A DNA stretch of 19,470 nucleotides. Source: an uncultured Clostridia bacterium. Its GTDB lineage: Bacteria > Bacillota > Clostridia > Christensenellales > UBA1242. The notes under the pieces were generated by a model. That model was not told where the DNA came from, ran no database searches, and saw only the letters and a list, made by a program, of their open reading frames with translations. The DNA lies in the NCBI GenBank assembly GCA_947623795.1, contig CANQHS010000011.1, positions 1 through 19,470 of the forward strand, read 5' to 3'. Position numbers and translations under genes: made by a program. Of this stretch, positions 7,112-14,806 are shown in pieces. Position 1 is the first letter of the stretch; each line of letters opens with the position of its first letter.

Positions 7112-7140
7112 TTGACAACCGCTTTCATATTTGTTATACT
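7112..7140 (+). promoter_or_regulatory. promoter for rpmF
   Basis: TTGACA (7112-7117), a 17-base spacer and TATACT (7135-7140). Transcription should begin near 7147, leaving a leader of about 69 bases, the longest obvious leader in the window. Confidence 0.8.
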
Positions 7141-7157
7141 AATCACGATTTTGTCGG

Positions 7158-7197
7158 GTGTTTGCGGTTAAGTTGTATCATGACTTTTAAGCAACAC
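7158..7197 (+). promoter_or_regulatory. possible hairpin in the rpmF leader
   Basis: GTGTTTGC (7158-7165) can pair with GCAACAC (7191-7197) with one bulged T, closing a 25-base loop with some internal pairing. It sits between the transcript start and the GGAGG site at about 7206. It could be an autoregulatory site for L32 or merely a stable leader. No known family is recognised. Confidence 0.3.
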
Positions 7198-7215
7198 AAT
7201 ATATAGGAGGTAAAA

Positions 7216-7407
7216 ATGGCTGTTCCAAAAGGAAAAGTGTCTAAGGCCAGACGCGATAAGCGCCGTGCAAACTGGAAAGCCGCTGTTCCTACACTAGTAG
7301 AATGCCCACATTGCCATGAAAAGAAAGTGGCACATCAAGTTTGTAAAAATTGTGGATATTATGATGGCGAGCAAGTTATTAACTTAGACGAGAAAAAGAC
7401 AAAATAA
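7216..7407 (+). CDS. rpmF: 50S ribosomal protein L32, 63 aa
   Basis: A component of the large ribosomal subunit. The N-terminus AVPKGKVSKARRDKRRANW is a classic L32 start. It is the zinc-ribbon form, with Cys30, Cys33, Cys43 and Cys46 (CPHC and CKNC). A strong TAGGAGGT-type site precedes the ATG. In most Firmicutes yceD/ylbN (DUF177) lies immediately upstream, but here that place is taken by ackA and a leader. Confidence 0.97.
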   Translation: MAVPKGKVSKARRDKRRANWKAAVPTLVECPHCHEKKVAHQVCKNCGYYDGEQVINLDEKKTK

Positions 7408-7413
7408 TAAATT

Positions 7414-7436
7414 TGGGGCGAGTCCCCATTTTTTTA
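7414..7436 (+). terminator. terminator of rpmF
   Basis: TGGGG/CCCCA stem (7414-7418 with 7424-7428), five-base loop and an unbroken T-run. It separates rpmF from the methyltransferase gene. Confidence 0.85.
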
Positions 7437-7443
7437 TTTTAAT

Positions 7444-7471
7444 TTGACAAATCGAGCAATTTTGTTATAAT
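7444..7471 (+). promoter_or_regulatory. promoter giving a predicted leaderless mRNA (methyltransferase)
   Basis: TTGACA (7444-7449), a 16-base spacer and a perfect TATAAT (7466-7471). Six bases (7472-7477) separate it from ATG 7478, so transcription is predicted to start at the initiation codon. Confidence 0.8.
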
Positions 7472-7477
7472 GATAAT

Positions 7478-8599
7478 ATGACAGTTGATGAAATTAAGAA
7501 ATTTTTTATAGAAAATGAGGCGTTGAAGATTGTTTTGAGCGATAAAATTGTCGGGGATTACAACAAAATTAGCCTTCGTCCGGTCCTTGTTCAAAACAAA
7601 CTACTTTTTCAACTTGAAAGGGCAACAAAAACGCAAGTTTTTCATGAGAATTTGCCTTATTTAGACGCTATAAATAAATTAGAAATTGAAAATTTCAAAC
7701 AAATATTATTTGAAATGCCTAAAAAGACATATGTTTTTTCAATTGCTAAAAATGGATATAGGAAAAAGATTAAAGCAAACAATTTAACAATGGTGAGTGC
7801 CGAGCATAATAAAACGAAAAAATATCTTTTAAACGAGGGCGATGATGTGCCAATTATGCAAGAACTTGGCATTTTTACAAAGGAAAATAAAATTGTCGCT
7901 TCAATGTATGATAAATTCAAGCAAATAAATAGGTTTGTTGAAATTATCGATGACGAATTTAAAGCCTCGAATTTAAAAGAAATAACAATTTTGAATTTTG
8001 GTGCGGGGAAAAGTTATTTGACATTTTTAATTTATCATTATTTTGTAAACATCAAAAAAATAAAAGCCACAATAATAGGCTATGACATCAAAAAAGATGT
8101 GGTCGAAAATTGCAATCGTCTTGCACAAAAATATGGCTATGTGGGACTAAAATTTATCGTTAGCGATGTGTCGAAAGATAAACTTTTTGAGGGCAAAATC
8201 GATATGGTGGTCAGCCTTCATGCGTGCGACACAGCAACAGATTATGCTCTCAATTTTGCAATCAAGAACAAAGCAAAATATATCTTTTCCGTCCCATGTT
8301 GCCAACACGAAATAAACCTGTCAATCAAAAAGGGCGGGGATTATGATATTCTTTTAACAGATGGATTAATTAAAGAAAGATTTTCCGCTCTTTCAACCGA
8401 CAGTATCAGAGCTGAAATTTTGCGTGCGTGTGGTTATTCAGTTGACGTGATTGAATTTGTGGATTTTTCTCACTCACCAAAAAATATAATGTTAAGATGC
8501 AAACTTACAAAACAACAAAAAAATTTGGAAAATATTAAAAATTTAATGAAAAAATACAATTTTTCGCAAAAATTATACGATTTAATTACAAAAAAATAA
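7478..8599 (+). CDS. class I SAM-dependent methyltransferase (Methyltransf_32-like), 373 aa
   Basis: The centre holds a Rossmann methyltransferase domain. A SAM-binding loop NFGAGKSYLT lies at about residues 172-181. YDIKKDVVENC follows as the acidic strand-2 region, and then VVSLHACDTATDYAL. VPCCQHE at 272-278 is a motif I associate with the Methyltransf_32/GSTCD-like group. About 130 residues precede the domain and resemble no family I can name. The substrate is unknown, and RNA or protein is plausible given the translation-related neighbours. No Shine-Dalgarno precedes ATG 7478, and the next Met codon is far inside, so the start is supported by the leaderless promoter. It lies between rpmF and plsX, which are usually adjacent. 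Confidence 0.75.
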   Translation: MTVDEIKKFFIENEALKIVLSDKIVGDYNKISLRPVLVQNKLLFQLERATKTQVFHENLPYLDAINKLEIENFKQILFEMPKKTYVFSIAKNGYRKKIKANNLTMVSAEHNKTKKYLLNEGDDVPIMQELGIFTKENKIVASMYDKFKQINRFVEIIDDEFKASNLKEITILNFGAGKSYLTFLIYHYFVNIKKIKATIIGYDIKKDVVENCNRLAQKYGYVGLKFIVSDVSKDKLFEGKIDMVVSLHACDTATDYALNFAIKNKAKYIFSVPCCQHEINLSIKKGGDYDILLTDGLIKERFSALSTDSIRAEILRACGYSVDVIEFVDFSHSPKNIMLRCKLTKQQKNLENIKNLMKKYNFSQKLYDLITKK

Positions 8600-8616
8600 A
8601 TTTTTAATAAAAATAT

Positions 8617-8660
8617 ATTTTTTATTCGCAAATGCAGTGATTAAAATTGCAATAAAAAAT
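8617..8660 (+). other. long AT-rich hairpin after the methyltransferase gene
   Basis: ATTTTTTATT-C-GCAA (8617-8631) pairs with TTGCAATAAAAAAT (8647-8660), a 14-bp stem with one bulged C and a 15-base loop. The T-run lies in the left arm, so on the minus strand it could act as a terminator. On the plus strand it is not a canonical one. It lies just before the plsX promoter. Confidence 0.3.
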
Positions 8661-8662
8661 AA

Positions 8663-8691
8663 TTTACTTTTATTTTTATTTATTGTATAAT
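8663..8691 (+). promoter_or_regulatory. promoter for plsX-rnc
   Basis: TTTACT (8663-8668), a 17-base spacer and TATAAT (8686-8691). A leader of about 43 bases carries AAAGGAG before ATG 8741. I saw no FapR-like operator, but I have no quantitative scan. Confidence 0.55.
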
Positions 8692-8740
8692 TAATATTAA
8701 ATAAAGTTAATTTAATTTTTGTTAAATGAAAGGAGAAAAA

Positions 8741-9736
8741 ATGAAAATAGTTGTTGATGCATTTGGTGGGGATTTCGCACCTCTTGAAATTGTTTCGGGA
8801 GCAGTGAAAGCCTTGCAAGCAAATGAGAAATTAAAAATCGTTTTGGTTGGCGACAAAGATAGAATCACCGAGATATTGGAGTCGCTCGTCTTTGTTAGCG
8901 ATAGGTTGGAAATTGTTCACGCTCCAGATGTCGTAACGATGGACGATGTCCCAACAGTTGCAATCCGTACAAAGAAAACTTCCAGCATTGTTGTTGCGTA
9001 TGACTATTTAAAAAACAACGATGATGCAGTCGCATTAGTTAGTGCGGGCAGCACGGGGGCAACCCTTGCCGGTGCGGTGCTAAAATTGGGCCGCATAAAG
9101 GGCATTTCTCGCCCTGCTCTTGCTCCAATTTTGCCAACAGTTAACGACAAAGGTGTTATGCTTTTGGATTGTGGCGCAAATGCCGATTGCAAGGCAGAAA
9201 ACTTGCTGCATTTTGCCATTATGGGCAATGAATATATGAAGGCTGTTGGAGTGAAAAATCCGCGTATTGCGCTATTAAATATCGGCACGGAAGAAGAAAA
9301 GGGCAGCGAGATGATCAAAGAAGCATATCAACTTCTTAAAAATTCAAAACTGAATTTTGTTGGAAATATCGAAGCAAGAGATATTCTTCGTGGAAGTGTA
9401 GATGTTATTGTTAGCGACGGATTCTCTGGAAACATCGCATTAAAAACAATTGAGGGCGTTGGTGAAGTTTTGTTTGGCGAATTAAAAGATATAGTCAAAA
9501 CATCATTTAGGGCAAAACTTGGTGGATTGTTGCTTAAAAAGAATCTAAAAGGCATAAAATCTAAATATGACTATCAAAAACTTGGCGGCGCTCCAATGCT
9601 GGGCGTAAGCAAAATCGTTTTAAAATGTCATGGTAATAGCAAAGCTGAAACCATTGCAAAAACGATTGAGCAAGCATATGCGCTAGGCGAGAATAAAATG
9701 ATTGAAAAGGTGACAAAGGCAGTTGAAAAAATTTAA
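8741..9736 (+). CDS. plsX: phosphate acyltransferase PlsX, 331 aa
   Basis: Makes acyl-phosphate from acyl-ACP and phosphate, the donor for PlsY in phospholipid synthesis. It acts peripherally at the membrane. Hallmarks are the N-terminal KIVVDAFGGDFAPLEIV, SAGSTGATLAGAVLKLGRIKG, RPALAPILPT, LLDCGANADCKAENL, LLNIGTEEEKGSE, VDVIVSDGFSGNIALKTIEG and the C-terminal GGAPMLGVSK. ATG 8741 is preferred over the in-frame ATG at 8726 because the AAAGGAG site lies between them. The end overlaps rnc by 14 bases. acpP and fab genes, often found between plsX and rnc, are absent. Confidence 0.96.
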   Translation: MKIVVDAFGGDFAPLEIVSGAVKALQANEKLKIVLVGDKDRITEILESLVFVSDRLEIVHAPDVVTMDDVPTVAIRTKKTSSIVVAYDYLKNNDDAVALVSAGSTGATLAGAVLKLGRIKGISRPALAPILPTVNDKGVMLLDCGANADCKAENLLHFAIMGNEYMKAVGVKNPRIALLNIGTEEEKGSEMIKEAYQLLKNSKLNFVGNIEARDILRGSVDVIVSDGFSGNIALKTIEGVGEVLFGELKDIVKTSFRAKLGGLLLKKNLKGIKSKYDYQKLGGAPMLGVSKIVLKCHGNSKAETIAKTIEQAYALGENKMIEKVTKAVEKI

Positions 9737-10391
9737 AACAAATTCATTTTTAGAATTATTCAATAAATGTAGTGAAGAATACAAAAATTTGGCGTTCACT
9801 CATTCTTCATATGCCAATGAACATAAAATTGAAAGCAATGAGCGCGTTGAATTTTTAGGCGACAGTGTGCTTTCAACAATCGTTAGCGATTATTTATTCA
9901 AACATTGCCACCAAACAGAAGGCAAAATGAGCAAGGTGCGCGCAAGTTTTGTATGTACGGAAAATTTAAGCGAAGTTGCCAAAGAATTGGGCATTGAAAA
10001 CAGCATAAAATTCGGCCATAGCTTCAAAGATAAAATATCTAACGCCATTTTAGCCGATACTGTTGAAAGCATGATTGGGGTAACATATCTAACATATGGC
10101 TTGCCATCCATTTCAACCGCAGTCCTTGAAATGTTGCATATAAAAGAAAAACTCAAATCGGGCGTGCATGAATTGGACTATAAATCCGAATTGCAAGAAT
10201 ATTGCCAAAAAGAAAAACTTAAATTAGTTTATAAATCAGAAACATATACCCTAGAAAATGGTCAGGAGAATTTTAGAGCATCAACATTTGTAAACAACGA
10301 GTTTATATCTTTTGGCAATGGCTCAACCAAGCGCGAAGCCGAGCAGAACGCTGCTCATTTAGCACTCGAAAAATTAAAAAATAGAAAATAA
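9723..10391 (+). CDS. rnc: ribonuclease III, 222 aa, TTG start
   Basis: Endonuclease that cuts double-stranded RNA, including rRNA precursors. The catalytic signature is NERVEFLGDSVL (residues 39-50), followed by DTVESMIGVTYL, which carries the second acidic pair. A C-terminal double-stranded-RNA-binding domain runs from DYKSELQEYCQ to REAEQNAAHLALEKL. The start is inferred to be the TTG at 9723, inside plsX, because no ATG or GTG occurs before the catalytic domain. An AAAGG site lies just upstream in plsX. The 14-base overlap implies translational coupling. The length is normal for the family (about 225-230). Confidence 0.94.
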   Translation: MKKFKTNSFLELFNKCSEEYKNLAFTHSSYANEHKIESNERVEFLGDSVLSTIVSDYLFKHCHQTEGKMSKVRASFVCTENLSEVAKELGIENSIKFGHSFKDKISNAILADTVESMIGVTYLTYGLPSISTAVLEMLHIKEKLKSGVHELDYKSELQEYCQKEKLKLVYKSETYTLENGQENFRASTFVNNEFISFGNGSTKREAEQNAAHLALEKLKNRK

Positions 10392-10451
10392 CGCCCACAA
10401 AATTAAACACTAGAACAATTAGGCAAAATTAAAAAAGAAAAACAAAAATGC

Positions 10452-10479
10452 TTGACAAATTAAAAATTTGGGCTATAAT
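10452..10479 (+). promoter_or_regulatory. promoter for rpoZ-priA
   Basis: TTGACA (10452-10457), a 16-base spacer and TATAAT (10474-10479). AAGGAG and ATG 10502 follow, so the leader is short but conventional. Confidence 0.8.
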
Positions 10480-10501
10480 ATAGAAAAATAAAGGAGAAAA
10501 T

Positions 10502-10699
10502 ATGTTATTTGATCCACCAATCGATTTGTTAGTGAAAGTTACAGGCTGTCGCTATATGGCAGCTGTTATTGTTGGGGCAAGGGCAAAAGACTTAATCAAC
10601 AAAATTTCAGCATCATTAAATGGCAACAGCAATTTGGCTATTGACTATGCCGCAGAAGAAGTCGCACGTGGCGAAGTGGTTGGAGTTAAGTCTAACTAG
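10502..10699 (+). CDS. rpoZ: RNA polymerase omega subunit, 65 aa
   Basis: A small subunit that assists beta' folding and core assembly. The pattern P-x-x-x-LL-x-K-V-x-x-(2)-R-Y-x-x-A-x-V-x-x-ARA (residues 5-28), then AIDYAAEEVARGEV near the end, matches the omega fold. The length (65) is typical of clostridial omega. AAGGAG precedes the ATG. The following priA lies five bases after the stop, and rpoZ-priA adjacency is widespread in Firmicutes. Confidence 0.92.
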   Translation: MLFDPPIDLLVKVTGCRYMAAVIVGARAKDLINKISASLNGNSNLAIDYAAEEVARGEVVGVKSN

Positions 10700-10704
10700 T
10701 TTTT

Positions 10705-12836
10705 ATGTACGCACAGGTTATTGTTGATATTCAAAACGATGCAGTTGATAGAGTTTTTGACTATCTTCCTTTAACCGACACAAAAATTGGTATGCGTGTG
10801 CTAGTTCCTTTCGCTGGCCGCACAGTTTTAGGCTATGTGATAGGTTTTAGCGAAACCTCTTCTTTTGATGCAAGCAAAATAAAAACAATCAAAAAAAATT
10901 TAGAAACAGTACCTAGGCTAAAAGGCGAGATCTTGGAATTATGCAAGTTTATGGCTAGGCACTTTTTTTTGCGTTTAAGCGACACAATTCGGCTCGCTTT
11001 GCCATCCTGTGTGAGATTAGATAGTGAAAAAGCGCAAATAAACTATACATGTTCGCTTATTTACGATATTGAAACAGCAATAAACATGATTGGCAAACGG
11101 GCTAAAAATCAAGTTGCAGTAGTTTCATTTTTGAACGATCAAGGCGAAGCGGATTATTCAAAATTGGTTGAACTTTTTGGCAGAACAAGCGTCAATTCAG
11201 TGATTGAAAAAGGCATTGTTTTAAAAAACGGATTTAGAAAATTAAGAAAACCCGAAATGGAGCAATCCAAAATAGAAAAGCACACATTAACTAACGCCCA
11301 ACAAGCCGCAGTTGATGAAATAGTAAATCAAAACAAAACTTTCTTATTGCATGGCGTAACAGGCAGCGGGAAAACGGAAGTTTATATGACTGTGATAGAA
11401 AAGACACTAAACGAAAACAAAACTGCCATCATGCTTGTGCCTGAAATTTCGTTAACTCCACAGATGATGCAACGATTCAATTCTCGCTTTCCCGGCCTAG
11501 TTGCTGTGCTACATAGTGGGCTTAGCGAGGGAGAACGCTTTGATGAGTGGGAACGCATTTTTTTGGGCGAAGCCAAGGTCGTTTTGGGAGCAAGAAGTGC
11601 AATTTTTGCACCAATTGAAAACATTGGGGCAATCATAATTGACGAAGAACATGATGGCTCATATGTGAGCGAAACAAATCCCCGTTTTTTCACGCATGAT
11701 GTGGCAGAATATAGAGCGAGATATAACAATTGTCCATTGATTTTGGGCAGCGCGACACCAAGTTTGGAAAGTTATAAAAAAGCACAAGACGGCGAATATA
11801 AGCTTATAACTTTGACCGAACGAGTAAATCATCTTGAAATGCCAAAAATTGAAATTGTGGATATGATTAACGAGGTGCTGGACGGAAACACTTCTCCATA
11901 CAGCAAAAAACTTATTGCCGAACTTGATAAATGCATAAAAAATAAAAAGCAAGCCATTTTGTTTATCAATAGGCGCGGCTTTGCATCTTTTGTTATGTGT
12001 AGGGATTGCGGTTATAGGGCAAAATGTGATGACTGCGAAGTCAGCCTAGTTTATCATAAAGAAGATAACCAACTCAAATGTCATTTTTGTGGCAAGCGAT
12101 ATATGGCGCGCTTGGAACAGAGCGCGTTTGCAATGACCTATCCAAAATGTTTCCTGATGTGCCAATATTTAGAATGGATAATGACACCACGCGCGGCAAA
12201 AATGGGCATAAGCATATATTAGAACAATTCGCCGCCCATAGCCCAAGCATTTTGGTAGGCACACAAATGATTGCCAAGGGGCATGATTATCCGCTTGTTT
12301 CATTTGTGGGAATTCTTGATGCCGATGTAAGCCTTTATAACAGCGATTTTAAATCCAATGAACGTACCTTCCAACTCGTCACACAAGTTGCGGGAAGGGC
12401 GGGGCGTGCAAACAATGATGGATATGTTGTGCTTCAAACATATGCGCCAAAACATTATGTCTATCGCTTTGCAACGAACTATGATTATAATAGTTTCTTT
12501 GAAAAGGAAATTAATTTGAGGCAAACGACCGGCTTTCCACCATTTAGCACAATTTTGCGAATCCTAGTTTCTAGTGTGAGCGATAATAGAGCGATTGAAG
12601 TCACAAAAAAATTATATGAAAATGCACTTACATTAAAAGAAAAATATGGAAAACAAATAATGTTCTTGCAAGCTATGCCAAGCCCACTCAAACGCATACA
12701 AACAAAATATCGCTATCAAATTTTGGCACGTTACACTCCAAATGATGACATAACAAACGACCTATTTAAACTAGCTGACATAATAGAAAAAGATGTGTCC
12801 ATTTTTGTGGAAATCAATCCAAATAATTTAAGATAA
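10705..12836 (+). pseudogene. priA: primosomal helicase PriA, interrupted by a frameshift and small deletion
   Basis: PriA restarts stalled replication forks. The first frame (10705-12222) carries the 3'-DNA-binding domain (MYAQVIVDI onwards), Walker A GVTGSGKT (217-224), DEEH (313-316), GSATPSLES, INRRGF and three Cys pairs of the zinc module (432/435, 441/444, 459/462). The homology then stops and the frame runs out at 12222. It resumes in another frame at about 12096-12836: IYGALGTERV, FRMDNDTTR, GTQMIAKGHDYP, LDADVSL, VAGRAGR and a PriA-like C-terminus. The fourth Cys pair is missing, which suggests loss of about 46 bases near 12091-12113. No good ribosome binding site precedes ATG 10705. 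Either the gene is inactive or the sequence has an error. Confidence 0.88.
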
Positions 12837-12859
12837 GGTGGCAATCGCCACTTTTTTTC
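12835..12859 (+). terminator. terminator of the rpoZ-priA unit
   Basis: AAGGTGGC/GCCACTTT stem (12835-12842 with 12847-12854, one G-T pair), four-base loop and a T-run. It starts within the priA stop codon. Confidence 0.85.
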
Positions 12860-12878
12860 AAAACATAGCGAAATTTAG

Positions 12879-12907
12879 TTGAATTATTAAAAAAAATATT
12901 TTATAAT
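12879..12907 (+). promoter_or_regulatory. promoter for the two-helix membrane protein gene
   Basis: TTGAAT (12879-12884), a 17-base spacer and TATAAT (12902-12907). A short leader carries GAGGGG before ATG 12926. Confidence 0.65.
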
Positions 12908-12925
12908 CAAAATGAGGGGTAATAG

Positions 12926-13306
12926 ATGAAAAAAGATTTTAATGATGAAGAATTAAAAAATCAATTTGCAAAATGTATAAACAAAGATTTTTATTATAGA
13001 AATGCAATAACGAAATGCAAATATTCAACATCAATTTATATTTTATTAGGAGCATTGTGCGGTGGCGTGCCATTTATTGTCGGGCTTTGTGTCTGCAGTC
13101 AATTCTTTGCTGTTCAAAGCATTTGGGGTTTGTTGTTTTTCCCAGCATTGCTCATCGGAGCAGTTGGCGGCTGGATTGCTAAACATATAGATATTAGTTT
13201 GTTTAATCGCAAAATTAAGAAAAACAATGTGAGAACAAAAATGCTATATGACGAATTAAAACAAAGAAATATTGAAGTTGATCTAGACAGTAGCAAACAA
13301 AAATAA
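12926..13306 (+). CDS. small membrane protein with two helices, 126 aa, function unknown
   Basis: I do not recognise this protein. Two hydrophobic segments (about residues 35-60 and 63-86) form a hairpin between a charged N-terminal region and a basic, helical C-terminal tail (NRKIKKNNVRTKMLYDELKQR). Both ends are probably cytoplasmic, with positive residues flanking the hairpin. It is monocistronic, with its own promoter, a GAGGGG ribosome binding site six bases from the ATG, and a terminator. It sits between priA and def, which are normally adjacent, and so looks like a lineage-specific insertion. Confidence 0.75.
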   Translation: MKKDFNDEELKNQFAKCINKDFYYRNAITKCKYSTSIYILLGALCGGVPFIVGLCVCSQFFAVQSIWGLLFFPALLIGAVGGWIAKHIDISLFNRKIKKNNVRTKMLYDELKQRNIEVDLDSSKQK

Positions 13307-13316
13307 TAATATAATC

Positions 13317-13350
13317 AAAAATTTTCCAATATGGAAAATTTTTTGTTTTT
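13317..13350 (+). terminator. terminator after the two-helix protein gene
   Basis: An 11-bp AAAAATTTTCC/GGAAAATTTTT stem (13317-13327 with 13333-13343) with a five-base loop and further Ts. It is AT-rich but long. Confidence 0.7.
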
Positions 13351-13353
13351 AAA

Positions 13354-13382
13354 TTGACAATATGCAGTTTGTGTGTTAAAAT
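13354..13382 (+). promoter_or_regulatory. promoter for def-fmt
   Basis: TTGACA (13354-13359), a 17-base spacer and TAAAAT (13377-13382). AAGGAG precedes ATG 13404. Confidence 0.75.
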
Positions 13383-13403
13383 AAAAAAAGTTAAGGAGAA
13401 TTT

Positions 13404-13868
13404 ATGGCAATAAGGGAAATCGTTCCATACACAGATAAATTTATTAGAAAGACCAGCAAGCCCGTGTCAGTTTTTGACGACAAACTTGCCGAACTTTTAG
13501 ACGATATGTGGGAAACACTTTTGTCGGTTAACGGTTCTGGGCTTAGCGCAGTGCAAGTTGGCGTTTTGAAGCGTGTTTTTATCCTTAATATCAACAATAT
13601 GAGAATTGAATTTATCAACCCCGTCATTATAAAAAAGTCTGGCGAGCAATATAAAAAAGAAGGTTGTTTGAGTGTTCCAAACGCATATAATTATGTAAAA
13701 CGCCCACAAACTGTAACCATCATGGCATATGACCGTTTTGGCAACAAGTTTACATTGACTTGCGAGGATTGGACTGCGGTTTGCGTTTGCCACGAATGCG
13801 ACCATCTGGACGGCATTTTGTTTACTGATAAAATATGTGTTCCACCAAAAGGCAAGGCGGAAGAATGA
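13404..13868 (+). CDS. def: peptide deformylase, 154 aa
   Basis: Removes the N-formyl group from nascent proteins. All three motifs are visible: GSGLSAVQ (44-51), EGCLS with metal ligand Cys88, and HECDH with ligands His130 and His134 and catalytic Glu131. Motif 1 has Ser for the usual Ala after Leu, and the residue before HExxH is Cys where Gln is common. The length is typical of the short clostridial type. Its last bases overlap the fmt start in an ATGA arrangement, so the enzymes adding and removing the formyl group are made together. Confidence 0.95.
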   Translation: MAIREIVPYTDKFIRKTSKPVSVFDDKLAELLDDMWETLLSVNGSGLSAVQVGVLKRVFILNINNMRIEFINPVIIKKSGEQYKKEGCLSVPNAYNYVKRPQTVTIMAYDRFGNKFTLTCEDWTAVCVCHECDHLDGILFTDKICVPPKGKAEE

Positions 13869-14779
13869 AAATAGTTTTTTTTGGTTCAAATGATTTCAGC
13901 TTAAAATTTTTATGTGGGCTTATTGATATGGGGCAGGAAATAGTTGGCGTTGTTATGCAGCCGGACAAAATTAATGCGAGAAATAACAAAATAATTATAT
14001 CTCCGCTAAAAAAATATTGTTTAGATAACAACATAAAATTGTTCCAATTCGCAAAACTTAATTTAGAGGGTGAACAGCCTTTGAAGGAACTAAATGCCGA
14101 CCTTTTTATAACTGCAAGTTATGGGCAGATAATAAAACAAAATATTTTGGATATTCCTAAATTTGCAACCATAAATGTGCACACAAGTTTACTTCCAAAA
14201 TATCGCGGCTCAGCTCCCGTTCAGTACGCAATTTTAAATGGCGAAAAGATAACCGGCGTAACAATAATGAAAACAGAACTCGGTCTTGACACGGGCGATA
14301 TTTATTTGCAAAAACAAATTGAGATTTTAGATGATGATACAACAACTAGTATGTTTGAAAAATTATCTACACTAGGTGTTGAATGTTTAAAAGAATTTTT
14401 CGATAACTTTGATTATTATATAAATCACCACACAAAGCAAGATGAAAGCAAAGCAAGCTATTTCCCTATGATAAAAAAGGAAGATTATCAATTGAATTTC
14501 AATGCTCTCGATTTTGAGCTTGTGAACAAAGTACGCGCCTTAGAAAATTGCTATTTTATTTATAACGATGTTAGATATAAAGTTTTAAAAATGACAACTT
14601 CAAATTTAAAAGGCAAGGCGGGTGAAATCCTTGCTTGCAACAGCAAAATGGGTTTGGTTATTGGCTGCAAAAATGGGGCGGTTGAAGTCGTTACAATTCA
14701 GCCGGAAGGCAAGCAACCGATGCCAGCAAAAGCATATATGAATTCAAATAAATTTAGGTTGGCAGACATAATTTATTAA
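13865..14779 (+). CDS. fmt: methionyl-tRNA formyltransferase, 304 aa
   Basis: Formylates initiator Met-tRNA using 10-formyl-tetrahydrofolate. The N-terminal Rossmann-like domain starts KIVFFGSNDFS. The catalytic region contains NVHTSLLPKYRGSAPVQYAI (about residues 103-122), with GVTIMKTELGLDTGDIY following. The C-terminal OB-like tRNA-binding domain is shorter and diverged. ATG 13865 overlaps the def stop by four bases. An in-frame ATG at 13835 lies well inside def and is not needed. The length is close to the usual 310. Confidence 0.95.
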   Translation: MKIVFFGSNDFSLKFLCGLIDMGQEIVGVVMQPDKINARNNKIIISPLKKYCLDNNIKLFQFAKLNLEGEQPLKELNADLFITASYGQIIKQNILDIPKFATINVHTSLLPKYRGSAPVQYAILNGEKITGVTIMKTELGLDTGDIYLQKQIEILDDDTTTSMFEKLSTLGVECLKEFFDNFDYYINHHTKQDESKASYFPMIKKEDYQLNFNALDFELVNKVRALENCYFIYNDVRYKVLKMTTSNLKGKAGEILACNSKMGLVIGCKNGAVEVVTIQPEGKQPMPAKAYMNSNKFRLADIIY

Positions 14780-14806
14780 TAAAATTGTTTGACGATTTTG
14801 AACGAC

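Noticed and set aside
9004..9318. Antisense open frame within plsX
   Set aside because: It is a codon-bias shadow with no start signals and no recognisable protein features.
12078..12222. Programmed ribosomal frameshift in priA
   Set aside because: No slippery heptamer or stimulatory structure is evident at the junction. The missing fourth Cys pair and about 46 missing bases point to a deletion rather than recoding.
13835..13864. Upstream ATG for fmt inside def
   Set aside because: ATG 13865 gives the standard fmt N-terminus and a classic ATGA overlap. The longer form would overlap def by 34 bases without a family-like N-terminus.
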